DNA of 64,000 nt from Methyloglobulus sp. Lineage in GTDB: Bacteria; Pseudomonadota; Gammaproteobacteria; Methylococcales; Methylomonadaceae. The position numbers and the translations under genes are program-made. Each line of letters starts with the position of its first letter. The stretch's first letter is position 1. The notes beneath the pieces were generated by a model that saw only the letters and a list, made by a program, of their open reading frames with translations, was not told the DNA's origin and ran no database searches. The stretch covers positions 153,300 to 217,299 of the forward strand of contig JABFQX010000006.1 in assembly GCA_013141505.1 (NCBI GenBank), in the 5' to 3' direction. Positions 26,426-35,516 of this stretch are shown here, one piece after another.

Positions 26426-27466
26426 TCAGTGATTAACATGCACGACATCCACAGTATTCCAGACATTTTCAACAAACTCGGCATTCATTTCGGGCATGCC
26501 ATCCTGGAGCCAGTCAACCAGGATTTTCGCCGTATTGGGGAAAGTAATCTTTACAGCATGAGCCGTGTGGAGCCAGCGATCAATAACCTGCGAATCCAGA
26601 TCATGCATGATGTGCCCATAGCCAAGCTGCTGTAATGCTGCCGCATTGGAGATTTGCTCCATTTGCGCGTGCAATGGCTTCGCCAATATCTTTTTGCCCA
26701 TTTGCAGCGACTCACTGGCAAGCTCAAAACCGGCATTGCTGATAACGCCGGCGCAATCCTGCAGGTCTTCCTGGAAACCAAACCTGGACAACGGCTTACA
26801 GACAATATGTGCCATCGCCGATGGTATGACATCCGGGGTGTAAATATGGAATTCAAAAGTATTGAAGGGCAGCAAAAGTGCTATCACTGCCCGGGTATCT
26901 TCAAAAGGCAGATAAACAATGATTTTGTTTTTATTGACGCTGGGCAACTTTTCCTCAACCTCAATAATAGGTGGCAGTATGAGTTGACCAAAATGATGCC
27001 AATGCAAGCCCACGCCAATATCCGCTGGCGCAAAAAACTTCATGACCATATCCGCCAGAGGATCTGAACCTTCTCTAGGTATTTTGTGGTTGAAGGCATA
27101 TTGATGCCCCACACCCAATACACGCACACCCTGACTTTTTGCCGCCCAAGCAGTCACCGGTTCAAAATCACTGACAACCAAGTCGTAATCGGTTAAATCC
27201 AGGGTTTTGACATCCTTGACAAAGGTGATCGGCTTGGCCGTCAGCATCGTTTTAAAGTAACTGACTTGCCCTTTATCGGACGCAAAAGTCAGTCCATGAC
27301 GGACTTGATAGCCATTGAAGATGGTCATGTCGAAATATTTATCGAACTCACGACCGGTAAACTGAAAATCTACCTCAATGCCAGCCTTGTACAGCTCCTT
27401 TGCCATAACCCGGGCTCGGGTGATATGGCCGTTACCGGTTCCTTGCACGCCGTAGAATATACGCAT
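26426..27466 (-). CDS. MJ1255/VC2487-family glycosyltransferase
   Basis: A 346-residue GT-B glycosyltransferase related to MurG. The start MRIFYGVQGTGNGHITRARVMAKEL carries the family GTGNGH loop, and the C-terminal half has GVISNAGFELASESLQMGKKILAKPLHAQMEQISNA, a nucleotide-sugar binding segment. This family occurs across bacteria and archaea without an assigned product. Its start codon overlaps the PAP2 stop codon (TAATG), so the two are coupled. With a lipid phosphatase and a phosphoesterase next to it, it probably makes a glycolipid or a lipid-linked sugar (inference). Confidence 0.85.
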   Translation of the reverse strand: MRIFYGVQGTGNGHITRARVMAKELYKAGIEVDFQFTGREFDKYFDMTIFNGYQVRHGLTFASDKGQVSYFKTMLTAKPITFVKDVKTLDLTDYDLVVSDFEPVTAWAAKSQGVRVLGVGHQYAFNHKIPREGSDPLADMVMKFFAPADIGVGLHWHHFGQLILPPIIEVEEKLPSVNKNKIIVYLPFEDTRAVIALLLPFNTFEFHIYTPDVIPSAMAHIVCKPLSRFGFQEDLQDCAGVISNAGFELASESLQMGKKILAKPLHAQMEQISNAAALQQLGYGHIMHDLDSQVIDRWLHTAHAVKITFPNTAKILVDWLQDGMPEMNAEFVENVWNTVDVVHVNH

Positions 27467-27987
27467 TAAATATGCTGTCCTATGCTAAACAATGCTATTG
27501 AAATGCCCATCGCGCCGCCGACAAGAATATCAGTGGGGAAATGCACGCCCAGAACCACACGCGAAAACCCGATCAGGCCTGCACAGCAATACAGCGGTAT
27601 CAATAGCAAGGGAAAATAATGACCCAACAAAGTCGCCACCATAAATGATGCCGATGTGTGCCCTGATGGAAAGCTAAATTTATCTGAGGGGGTGATGAAA
27701 CTATGGAAACCCTTTATCGCCGCCGCCGGACGATTACGCCTGAGACTGTTTTTCAGGACAAAATAGCTCGGCCTTTCGATGCAGAATGCCACCAGCATGG
27801 CTTGTAAAGGCGGGTATTGTAAGCCTTCAAACCAGACCATCAAGAACATGGCAACAACATACAATTCGCCATCGCCGATTTTGGTCACGTAGCGGCAGGC
27901 TTTACGCAGGTTATTGTGGACACCCGCATTAATAACCCAAGAAAACACAAATACATCGTATTTCTGGATGGTATTGAGTAATTTCAT
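27466..27987 (-). CDS. PAP2-family membrane phosphatase
   Basis: A 173-residue membrane protein with the three motifs of type 2 phosphatidic acid phosphatases: KNSLRRNRP, FPSGHTSA and SRVVLGVHFPTDILVGG. Relatives remove phosphate from phosphatidate, phosphatidylglycerophosphate or undecaprenyl diphosphate; the substrate cannot be told. Four to five hydrophobic segments are visible. It has a strong GGAGGG ribosome binding site and is the first gene of the operon; the 225 bp upstream (27988-28212), to the nadE stop, hold no gene. Confidence 0.9.
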   Translation of the reverse strand: MKLLNTIQKYDVFVFSWVINAGVHNNLRKACRYVTKIGDGELYVVAMFLMVWFEGLQYPPLQAMLVAFCIERPSYFVLKNSLRRNRPAAAIKGFHSFITPSDKFSFPSGHTSASFMVATLLGHYFPLLLIPLYCCAGLIGFSRVVLGVHFPTDILVGGAMGISIALFSIGQHI

Positions 27988-28212
27988 CTTATCCCTCCTG
28001 ATTACAGTGGAATAATTGGCCAGCCCGGTATTAGTGACCAGACATTCACCAACAATTCATTTACAGGGGAAAGATTAAGATTTTTTTATGACATCACCGT
28101 GACCGTTTGTTTAAGGTTTGGTGACAGTTTGCAGGACTGATTGCTTAAGGGGGTTTGCGCTAAAGATAAGAAGATGTCAAGAAAAGCGCGGTATCCTAAC
28201 CAATAATGACCG

Positions 28213-29850
28213 CTAATTTTTTATGCCTCGATAGCCGGAAGTAATGGGGTAACGCCTATCCCGGCCAAATGCCCGTGTGGTAATGCGGATACCAGGGGGG
28301 GATTGCCTACGCTTGTACTCGTTTCTATCAACCAGATTGATTGCCCTGGCAACATGTTCAAGGCTGAATCTGGCGGCGATAATTTCCTCTGCGGATTGAT
28401 CTTTTTCCACATAGCGTTCCAGGATGGCATCCAATATTTCATAAGGCGGCAAGGAGTCTTCATCGACTTGGTCTGGCGCGAGTTCTGCTGACGGCGGCCT
28501 GACAATCACTCTTTCTGGAATTACTTGCGACAAACTATTTCGGTAACGCGCCAGTTGGTATACCAGCATTTTCGGCACATCCTTGATCGGCGCGAAACCG
28601 CCCGCCATATCGCCGTAGAGTGTGGCATAACCGACGCTCATCTCGCTTTTGTTGCCGGTAGTCAGCAACAATTTGCCTTGCTTGTTGGACATCGCCATCA
28701 AAATAACGCCCCGGCAACGCGCCTGGATGTTTTCTTCGGCGGTGTCTTTTTTAGTACCCGCAAAAACACCGGCTAACATGCCGGTAAAGGCGTTGACGGC
28801 AGGTTCTATGGGGATGGTGTGGTAGTTAACGCCTAGTTTTTCCGCTTCTAAAATGGCATCTTCGTTGCTCATGTCTTGGGTGTAGCGGGACGGCATCAGG
28901 ACGGCTTCCACCTTGCCTGCCCCCAAGGCATCGACAGCCAACGCCAATACCAGTGCGGAATCTATGCCGCCGGACAAGCCCAAAATGGCACCACCAAAGC
29001 CATTTTTGCGTACATAATCTTTAATCCCTAACACCAACGCATGATACACGCTGGCGATTTTTTCATCCAAAGGTACGCAGGAGGAAGGTATCGGTTGGTT
29101 GTCCTTAAATTCCACTGCTCCCAGATATTCCTGAAATTCTTCGGCTCGATAAACGATGTTACCCTGATTGTCGGTGACAAAGGAGGCACCATCAAATATC
29201 AACTCGTCCTGCCCACCCACCTGATTGACATAAACCAAAGGGATCTGCGCCGCTTTAACTTGTGAACAAACAATGGCTTCACGTTGCTGCATCTTGCCTA
29301 CGTTAAACGGCGACGCATTCAAGGTCAGTAAAATGTCGGCCCCCGCTTGTTTATTGGCGGCGATGATGCCTTCCTGCCAGACATCTTCACAGATTGTCAG
29401 GCCAATAAAGCTACCGTTAAACTCAAACACGCAGGGTTGATTGCCGGGCGTGAAATAACGCCGTTCATCGAAAACGCCGTAATTCGGCAAGGCTTGTTTG
29501 CGATAACATGCCAAGCTAACGCCTTGATGCAATACGATTGCGCTGTTGTAAAGTTTGCCGTCGGCCAGTTCAGGAAAACCAATGACTAGAGCAATATCAT
29601 CGACATTTTCGGCGATGTGATGGATGGCATTGTTGGCTTCCTCGATAAAGTCCGCACGGAACAGCAAGTCTTCAGCGGGATAACCGGTTACGATAAGCTC
29701 AGGAAATACAACAAGATCTGCACCTAACTCATCACGTGCCGTGTTTGCCGCCTTGATGATGTTATCAACATTGGCTTTTATATTGCCAACCAGGAAGTTA
29801 ATTTGGGCAAGGGCAATTTTAAGCCTTCCAGATTCTTTATCGCTAGACAT
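28213..29850 (-). CDS. nadE: Glutamine-dependent NAD+ synthetase
   Basis: NadE amidates nicotinic acid adenine dinucleotide to NAD+. The N-terminal 280 residues are a nitrilase-type glutaminase with the Glu-Lys-Cys triad (Glu51 in FPELIVTGYP, Lys in YRKQALPNYGVFDERRYF, Cys in LTICEDVWQ). The C-terminal part is the synthetase with the ATP pyrophosphatase loop LGLSGGIDSALVLALAVDALG and KSEMSVGYATLYGDMAGGFAPIKD. The 545-residue length is normal for the two-domain form, so glutamine, not free ammonia, is the likely nitrogen donor. Confidence 0.96.
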   Translation of the reverse strand: MSSDKESGRLKIALAQINFLVGNIKANVDNIIKAANTARDELGADLVVFPELIVTGYPAEDLLFRADFIEEANNAIHHIAENVDDIALVIGFPELADGKLYNSAIVLHQGVSLACYRKQALPNYGVFDERRYFTPGNQPCVFEFNGSFIGLTICEDVWQEGIIAANKQAGADILLTLNASPFNVGKMQQREAIVCSQVKAAQIPLVYVNQVGGQDELIFDGASFVTDNQGNIVYRAEEFQEYLGAVEFKDNQPIPSSCVPLDEKIASVYHALVLGIKDYVRKNGFGGAILGLSGGIDSALVLALAVDALGAGKVEAVLMPSRYTQDMSNEDAILEAEKLGVNYHTIPIEPAVNAFTGMLAGVFAGTKKDTAEENIQARCRGVILMAMSNKQGKLLLTTGNKSEMSVGYATLYGDMAGGFAPIKDVPKMLVYQLARYRNSLSQVIPERVIVRPPSAELAPDQVDEDSLPPYEILDAILERYVEKDQSAEEIIAARFSLEHVARAINLVDRNEYKRRQSPPGIRITTRAFGRDRRYPITSGYRGIKN

Positions 29851-29960
29851 GGTTTATTTGAGGTATCCGTAAATATTACTGCGACAACATGTCTTTAATT
29901 ATCACATCAAAGTTTGAAAATTCCTCATCAATTTGATGGCGGTCAGTAGAAATGCGTTAC

Positions 29961-29998
29961 TTTGCCGAACTGGGCATGTTGCCCAGTCCGTTGGGTTT
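29961..29998. repeat. Dispersed hairpin repeat, copy A
   Basis: A 38-base segment with a perfect 7-bp stem CTGGGCA/TGCCCAG (29970-29976 with 29980-29986), followed by TCCGTTGGGTTT. It is nearly identical to 31765-31801. It lies between the nadE start and the end of the next minus-strand gene, a 266-bp gap without other features. Confidence 0.7.
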
Positions 29999-30116
29999 GA
30001 AAAGGACCAAAAGTAAATGGAGGGCAATAACATACCCCGCCATAGGAAGAACTTCAAAAGTCAATCTTAATTATTCAATTTTAAGAAGGCGTTTATAAAC
30101 GACATCTTACATCGCA

Positions 30117-30830
30117 TCATTTAAGGCTTGGCTTGATGGGCAGATACAATTGATTGGCAACAAATGTGATGCCTGTCCCGGCGAGTTCCTGGACTTTTTT
30201 GTTGTGGCCCGCAGCGATGATTACCTTACCGTTTGCGAAACCGCTCCATATCGTCTGCAAAACCGCATCAGTGGCTTTAACTGATGTTAGGTCAAGGCCT
30301 GAAATGACGCGGAACGTATCACTATTCAACACGTACTGGTTATAGGAAAAACAAGGGCTGGTAATGCAGGCTCGGCCATTGCTTTCCAAGCCGACAAACT
30401 GGCCTGCCCCTAGGTGCGAAGTCACCGGCCTGAACGCTGATTTCAGTTCAAATCGGCCAAAATTAGCGAAATTGCTAAAAAGCAGCGGCCTAACAACGCC
30501 CCGCAATAAGGCGGCATGGGATAAGTCAATGGCATTGGGGTTATTGACGGTGCCGATATAACATTCGGGTTGCAAACGCCCATCTGGACAACGGGTAAGG
30601 TTGCGGTTGACCGACTTGACGAAAATGCCGCCGCACATGGGCGACGCACATTTACGCATATCTTCACGGAAGGTGTAATAACCATATTGTTCAAAATTAC
30701 CCAGTGGCGTTAACACAACAGGATCGACAGGGAGCACCACATTGCCAGCATACGCATTGGCGACTAAACCATTTATGGAAACACTAAAAAATAACAATAA
30801 CAAAAAACCTAAAGGATTACGGATGTTCAT
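30117..30830 (-). CDS. Secreted protein with a CGG-type Cys motif (possibly DUF6748)
   Basis: A 237-residue protein with a signal peptide (hydrophobic residues 8-22, cleavage near NAYA at about 28). The first half of the mature part has YYTFREDMRKCASPMCGGIFVKSVNRNLTRCPDGRLQPECYIG, with four to five cysteines; this layout resembles the DUF6748 domain, but the assignment is from memory and moderate. The remainder shows VGLESNGRACITSPCFSY, another Cys pair. Probably a disulphide-stabilised periplasmic or extracellular protein. It is near another secreted protein on the same strand (30994-31464) but 163 bp apart. Confidence 0.65.
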   Translation of the reverse strand: MNIRNPLGFLLLLFFSVSINGLVANAYAGNVVLPVDPVVLTPLGNFEQYGYYTFREDMRKCASPMCGGIFVKSVNRNLTRCPDGRLQPECYIGTVNNPNAIDLSHAALLRGVVRPLLFSNFANFGRFELKSAFRPVTSHLGAGQFVGLESNGRACITSPCFSYNQYVLNSDTFRVISGLDLTSVKATDAVLQTIWSGFANGKVIIAAGHNKKVQELAGTGITFVANQLYLPIKPSLK

Positions 30831-30993
30831 AAGTTAAGTCCTCAGTAATTAAAGGCGATACACGCAAAGGAAAGAAAGCAGGAAATAAGCAAGCTCTCCA
30901 GGCCGCACTTCATAATTTGCCCAGCAATTAAAGCGAAAGCAGCTTTGCCATTACAGGGTGTTATGAATGTTGGCCTGGAGCAGACAACTTGCC

Positions 30994-31464
30994 CTATTTA
31001 GGGCACGGCGCAAATTCGCATCTTGGCCCGGTACGGCCTACGTAGGAGCCATTCGGGCATTGTTTTACTTCCATGGTACACATGATTTGATCATCGGGCG
31101 GGTAAGGCTTATAGTCTGTGCAGGTTGCAATCCAGCGGACATTATAAAAACTGGTCAGAGGATTTGCCTTGATGGCTTTTAACTGTTTTACAAATGCGCC
31201 AAACTGTTTGGTATATGGCGAGGCTTGTACACAACCGGTAAAACCGCCTTCAATGGGTCTTGCAAACTCATTGACGATAAATTTATCGACGATGCCCTGC
31301 CCCACACCAAAGCCGATCGCTTGCCGAACCGTTTGCAAGGCGGCTTGATCAACACCGGGGCCAATGCCGCCGATGCTGATTTCAACAGCACGGTTCGCCG
31401 CCATTGATACACTCGACACTAACATCAGCAGTGAACATAGCAAATAAAAACAAGATTTTTTCAT
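30994..31464 (-). CDS. Secreted Cys-rich protein with a CPNGSYVGRTGP-type tail
   Basis: A 156-residue protein with a signal peptide (KKSCFYLLCSLLMLVSSVSMAA). The ATG at 31464 is chosen: it has GGAG 8 bases upstream, whereas the longer frame would start on TTG. The mature part has a helical first half and a Cys-rich end, CTMEVKQCPNGSYVGRTGPRC and then a CxxxxC pair. That tail is a small disulphide module found at the end of many secreted proteins of Proteobacteria; its function is unknown to me. A long inverted repeat lies 34-111 bp before the start. Confidence 0.7.
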   Translation of the reverse strand: MKKSCFYLLCSLLMLVSSVSMAANRAVEISIGGIGPGVDQAALQTVRQAIGFGVGQGIVDKFIVNEFARPIEGGFTGCVQASPYTKQFGAFVKQLKAIKANPLTSFYNVRWIATCTDYKPYPPDDQIMCTMEVKQCPNGSYVGRTGPRCEFAPCPK

Positions 31465-31497
31465 TTCATTCTCCAATGGATTGAGCTACGAAAAGAC

Positions 31498-31575
31498 AAC
31501 TGCCAATACAATAGAAGGTAACGACTTATCACTTTGTCACAGCGTTATAGACAGCCCTTCATTGTATTGGCAGTT
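31498..31575 (-). promoter_or_regulatory. Long inverted repeat in the leader of the Cys-rich protein gene
   Basis: The arms 31498-31518 and 31556-31575 pair over 20 bp with one bulged base (core AACTGCCAATACAAT). An inner TAACG/CGTTA pair (31519-31523, 31543-31547) extends it. It begins 33 bp upstream of the ATG at 31464. It could be a structured 5' leader, an operator or a small mobile remnant; no target duplication is seen. The rest of the 683-bp gap 31465-32147 holds only the hairpin repeat below. Confidence 0.6.
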
Positions 31576-31764
31576 TAATTAAGCGTTAACGGTTAGGGTT
31601 GCAGAAAGTTAAAAACGCCTACAAAAACCGATTAACCGGATACAGGGTACACCATCAGTAGTGAATGAAATGTTAACGGTGAAGCTCACCGGCAAAATTG
31701 AGTATCCTAGATGACATCTAGCGGAACCCAGGATTTCGTGCTGTCTATTTCCTGTGTTCCGCAG

Positions 31765-31801
31765 TTTGCCATATGGGCATCTTGCCCAGTCCGTTGCGTT
31801 T
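31765..31801. repeat. Dispersed hairpin repeat, copy B
   Basis: A 37-base segment with stem TGGGCA/TGCCCA (31774-31779 with 31783-31788), followed by GTCCGTTGCGTTT. It matches 29961-29998 in the same orientation with about four differences. It lies about 350 bp downstream of the permease stop. No coding frame passes convincingly through it. Confidence 0.7.
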
Positions 31802-32147
31802 AAGGGTGGCTAAAACATGGGTCGCGGGTAAATACCTAGTCACTTAAGTAAGCCACGAGCGTGAAGAAGCGTCCACCTACCAACTCCAATATTGATTCGG
31901 CCTTTTAATGTTTGAACCCAAGGTGCATTTAACGGCTAAAAAATAAGTTGCTCATTTTCACGGAGCGAACACTCCCTTTATTATTCCCGTTATTTAGATT
32001 TTTCATAATTTATCCCCTAACTACTCTTGCCAGTCCATTTAATCAATCAGGCTTGAAATACAATTTTTCAAGTAGGTTTATTCGCTTAATCCAGTAAGGA
32101 ACAATCAACCGCCAACAGTTATACCACCCAAGCCATGTAAAATTATT

Positions 32148-34499
32148 TCAACAGCTAGACTTGTTTTGTACTCGCAACCACCAGCCTTCATGCGTACCTT
32201 GATACGGATCAATACCTTGCCAACACTCAAATAACCACTGACCGAAGCGCACACACGACGGCAAACCAGTGTCGTCACGCTCAATCACATCGTACTGACA
32301 TTGCGCGAAATACATATGGCCTACCGATTGATGCACGTCGTAAGCCCAATGGGGACGTTTTTCATCAATCAATTCATACCACGGGCAAGAATAAGCAGTT
32401 GGCGGAGGACTTGGTAAAGGCTCTTTTCCAGAACGTAACCGCCAGAATAGCCTGCTCTTCGCGATGTCTATATCACTTGGTAACCAACTGCCCTTGTAGT
32501 AACGCGTTTGTCTGGCAGTTTGAATCCATTTTGTCATCGCTATACAGATAAACAAATCTCGCTCTGTCAAAATTATAATCGGCGGGTTGTAGCCAAAGAA
32601 TTCCTCCAGATATTCTAAAAGGCGTTCTTCATCTGAAAGCATCCGTTGAAACAGTTTACTCTTGGCGATTTGTTTTCTAGTTGGCAACCAATCTTCGCCG
32701 CAACGCTTCCGTAAAACCTCAATCCATTCAACGAGTACGACACAAATTAACCTATCGCGACTAGTCAATATCGGTGGGCCGTGGTCTGCGTAACCTCGCC
32801 CTTCCACTGAATTACCGATTTCTTCATCATTTGGCTTGAATACCTTGGCCAATTTACTGTGCTTATTGCTATAGAAGACATAAATCAACAAGCCGATAAG
32901 CAGCCATAATGCAAACAACTTCCACTTTTCCAACTCAATACCGGTCAATAAATAACAACATGACAACAAGCCTAATACCGGAATCAAGGAAAAATTCTTG
33001 ATATATGACGCGACATTTAAGCCAACTAACACACTAAAAAAAACCAGTAATTGAATGTCGATATTATTGTTAACCCAATTTTTTAGATAATTACCCAACA
33101 AATCCGGCTTGGCATAGACGATGGTATTTAAAGCAGTTAACGTTATGAGCGGCAAGATATACTTGGCATTGACGTAAGGTAGACGGAAGTGTTTGCCGTC
33201 ATTGCGTGGAACTTTACCGTATTGCTGTGTAGGCAAAGTTAAAACGCCCGCACAAACCAAGATGAAGGCGAATAAGGTACCGATGCTGGTCAAATCCAGG
33301 ACGAATTTTTCATCAGTAAATAGCAACAATAGTGTGACCACGCCGCCGGTCAACACCGTTGAAAATCCCGGTGTTTTATAATTAGGGTGGAGTGCGCCGA
33401 ATTTAGCGGGTAACAAGCCATCATTGCTCATCGCCATCCATATTCTGGGTTGCCCCATTTGGAACACCAGCAATACACTGGTCATTGCCACGACTGCCGC
33501 GACCGAAATAAACAACGCTATCCATTTAACCCCTCTGAGTTGAAATGCTTCGGCGACAGGGTCATTAACGCCCAGATACTGATACGACACCACCCCGGTC
33601 AGCACCAAAGCCAACACAATATAAAGTACAGTACAAATGATCAGTGAATAAATCATCCCCCTAGGCAAATCCCGTTGCGGATTTTTGCATTCTCCGGCCA
33701 GCGTGGAAACCGCATCAAAGCCGATATAGGCAAAAAATACTGCCGACACACCGCCCATCACCCCGCTAAAACCGTTGGGCATAAACGGTGTCCAGTTATC
33801 GATATCAATGTAAAAAATACCCACCGCTATCACCAATACCACGACAAGCAATTTCAATATCACCAGGAAGTTGCTTATATTTTTAGCTTCCTTTACGCCT
33901 CTGTACACTAAAGTGGTGATGACTAAATTGGCGGTAATGGCAGGTGAATCCATAATAAACCTCAAATTTCCCAATTGTGGCGCAGTTTCCCATGCTAACT
34001 TACCTTCGCTTTTTAGCTGGGCTATCGCTTGCGCGTGAGCAGACGTGTAATTTATGGTTAACCACGCGGGTAAATGCCAACCCGCACTGTCCAGCAGATT
34101 GGTGAAATAGCCGCTCCAGGAAAACGCAACAAATACATTACTGACTGAATATTCAGTCAACAACGCCCAGCCGATAATCCAGGCGAAAAACTCCCCAAAC
34201 GCCACGTAAGCGTAGGTATAAGCGCTGCCTGAAACCGGCACCTGTACGGCAAATTCGGCATAACACATCGCGGTAAAACCACAGGCCACCGCGCAAAATA
34301 GATACAGGAACACCACGCCCGGCCCACCGCTAAAACAGGCATTACCAATGGCGCTGAAAATACCGCTGCCGATGATGGCGGCAATGCCGAATAGCGTCAG
34401 GTCACGCACTGATAATATCTGGTGCATATCGCCATTGTTGCCGCCATTTTGTTGTAAATCGTGCAGAGATTTTTTGCGGAATAAATAATTAATACTCAT
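32148..34499 (-). CDS. APC-family amino-acid permease with a duplicated C-terminal domain
   Basis: The first 545 residues are an amino-acid/polyamine/organocation transporter of the cationic amino-acid type: LTLFGIAAIIGSGIFSAIGNA is the substrate loop of helix 1, followed by about 12-14 membrane segments. A cytoplasmic extension of about 235 residues follows (32148-32858), not usual in this family. It contains two clearly related units, at 32619-32780 and 32409-32588, sharing the pattern LT-x-RD-x(2)-IC, WI, WLP and IAKS-x-LF, and then a Trp- and Cys-rich tail. The ATG at 34499 is chosen over a TTG three codons earlier. It stands alone, with secreted protein genes on both sides. The substrate is unknown, and the extension could be regulatory (inference). 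Confidence 0.85.
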   Translation of the reverse strand: MSINYLFRKKSLHDLQQNGGNNGDMHQILSVRDLTLFGIAAIIGSGIFSAIGNACFSGGPGVVFLYLFCAVACGFTAMCYAEFAVQVPVSGSAYTYAYVAFGEFFAWIIGWALLTEYSVSNVFVAFSWSGYFTNLLDSAGWHLPAWLTINYTSAHAQAIAQLKSEGKLAWETAPQLGNLRFIMDSPAITANLVITTLVYRGVKEAKNISNFLVILKLLVVVLVIAVGIFYIDIDNWTPFMPNGFSGVMGGVSAVFFAYIGFDAVSTLAGECKNPQRDLPRGMIYSLIICTVLYIVLALVLTGVVSYQYLGVNDPVAEAFQLRGVKWIALFISVAAVVAMTSVLLVFQMGQPRIWMAMSNDGLLPAKFGALHPNYKTPGFSTVLTGGVVTLLLLFTDEKFVLDLTSIGTLFAFILVCAGVLTLPTQQYGKVPRNDGKHFRLPYVNAKYILPLITLTALNTIVYAKPDLLGNYLKNWVNNNIDIQLLVFFSVLVGLNVASYIKNFSLIPVLGLLSCCYLLTGIELEKWKLFALWLLIGLLIYVFYSNKHSKLAKVFKPNDEEIGNSVEGRGYADHGPPILTSRDRLICVVLVEWIEVLRKRCGEDWLPTRKQIAKSKLFQRMLSDEERLLEYLEEFFGYNPPIIILTERDLFICIAMTKWIQTARQTRYYKGSWLPSDIDIAKSRLFWRLRSGKEPLPSPPPTAYSCPWYELIDEKRPHWAYDVHQSVGHMYFAQCQYDVIERDDTGLPSCVRFGQWLFECWQGIDPYQGTHEGWWLRVQNKSSC

Positions 34500-34576
34500 G
34501 GCTGCCAATAAGACCGATTAGTGATATGCCGAAGCCCATAAAAAACTCCGGCATATTTTTAAGTGCTCTTTTTATC

Positions 34577-35239
34577 TTAAAGCTTTGGAAAGTATTTCCA
34601 TTGCTGCTGCAGATACCCGCTGCGCGGCCATTGCATCAAGCGGATACCATCCACTTTAACGCCATGTGCGGTCGCAACAGTCATGCACATCGTACTGTAA
34701 ACATTGCAATACCGGTAATAACCGCCCCCTGTCGATTCCCTAGTCCATAAGGTATCGTTATGTGCCGGATTACAACTGCCAACAAAAAGACTGGAACTAG
34801 GCTGACGGTCTCTAACCCGGATACAGAGATTTTTCTCATAGTTGCGTAGCTGGAGCGTACCTGGCGTTTTAACTACGTGTTCCCAATACTGGGTGGACAT
34901 GTTAAAACAAGTCGATTGATATACCGGATCATACATAATAATGGCATTCCAGTATGGCGTGTCCGCACACTTTCCGGAAGCTCTGTTCACCAACCAGCCG
35001 ACGGTAGAACGCGGCTCAGCCGATACACTCGCGGAAATTGCAAACATTCCCACGACGAGACCCCCGATTAATACACCACGAGTAGCGAATAGGGATTTCC
35101 CTATTTTTTTCATTTGCTTTTGCTGCGTTTTCATATCGATTACCCCGGATTCACTTATTGGAAAGCCTTTAGCCGCCAGAGCTGCTTCTAAGCTATTAAT
35201 GCTTATTTTGTCAACATCGTTGCAATGTAGGATACTCAT
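34577..35239 (-). CDS. Secreted ricin-B-lectin-like protein
   Basis: A 220-residue protein whose mature part resembles a ricin-type beta-trefoil: GWLVNRASGKCADTP, QYWEHVV, LQLRNYEKNLCIRVRD, TLWTRE and a QQQWKYF ending of QxW type, with six cysteines. Such domains bind sugars, but only about 145 residues are present and the match is by eye. A hydrophobic signal-like segment is at residues 55-74 (cleavage near SVSA). The start is uncertain: the ATG at 35239 has a strong AGGA site but gives a very long pre-sequence; ATG 35134 gives a more normal signal peptide with a weaker site. Confidence 0.65.
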   Translation of the reverse strand: MSILHCNDVDKISINSLEAALAAKGFPISESGVIDMKTQQKQMKKIGKSLFATRGVLIGGLVVGMFAISASVSAEPRSTVGWLVNRASGKCADTPYWNAIIMYDPVYQSTCFNMSTQYWEHVVKTPGTLQLRNYEKNLCIRVRDRQPSSSLFVGSCNPAHNDTLWTRESTGGGYYRYCNVYSTMCMTVATAHGVKVDGIRLMQWPRSGYLQQQWKYFPKL

Positions 35240-35442
35240 TCAATTCCTACGATTGGGCTAATTAACAATCTAAACTGGGGGATTTTGGCAGGCAATACAT
35301 ATTCCTCTACCTTAGGATTCCAATCTCTATTGTGATTACCCGGAAGGTCGAGCTCCTTCCTCATAAGTATCCATAGCTGTCTGTCCTAGCGTACATCTAC
35401 GAGCGATTAAGCTGCTATGAGATAACTACCCCAAATGATGAG

Positions 35443-35475
35443 GATTGGCGGATGCTCTTGGAGCATCCGCCAATC
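35443..35475. terminator. Perfect 15-bp hairpin
   Basis: GATTGGCGGATGCTC (35443-35457) pairs without mismatch with 35461-35475 around a TTG loop. It lies 42 bp after the stop of the secreted protein gene at 35517-35927 (minus strand). There is no T-tract on either side, so it may stabilise the 3' end or stop transcription only partly. The rest of the 277-bp gap 35240-35516 holds nothing I recognise. Confidence 0.6.
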
Positions 35476-35516
35476 AATCAAGTTTAATTAACGCAAGAGG
35501 CTTGCCTGATTGTAAA

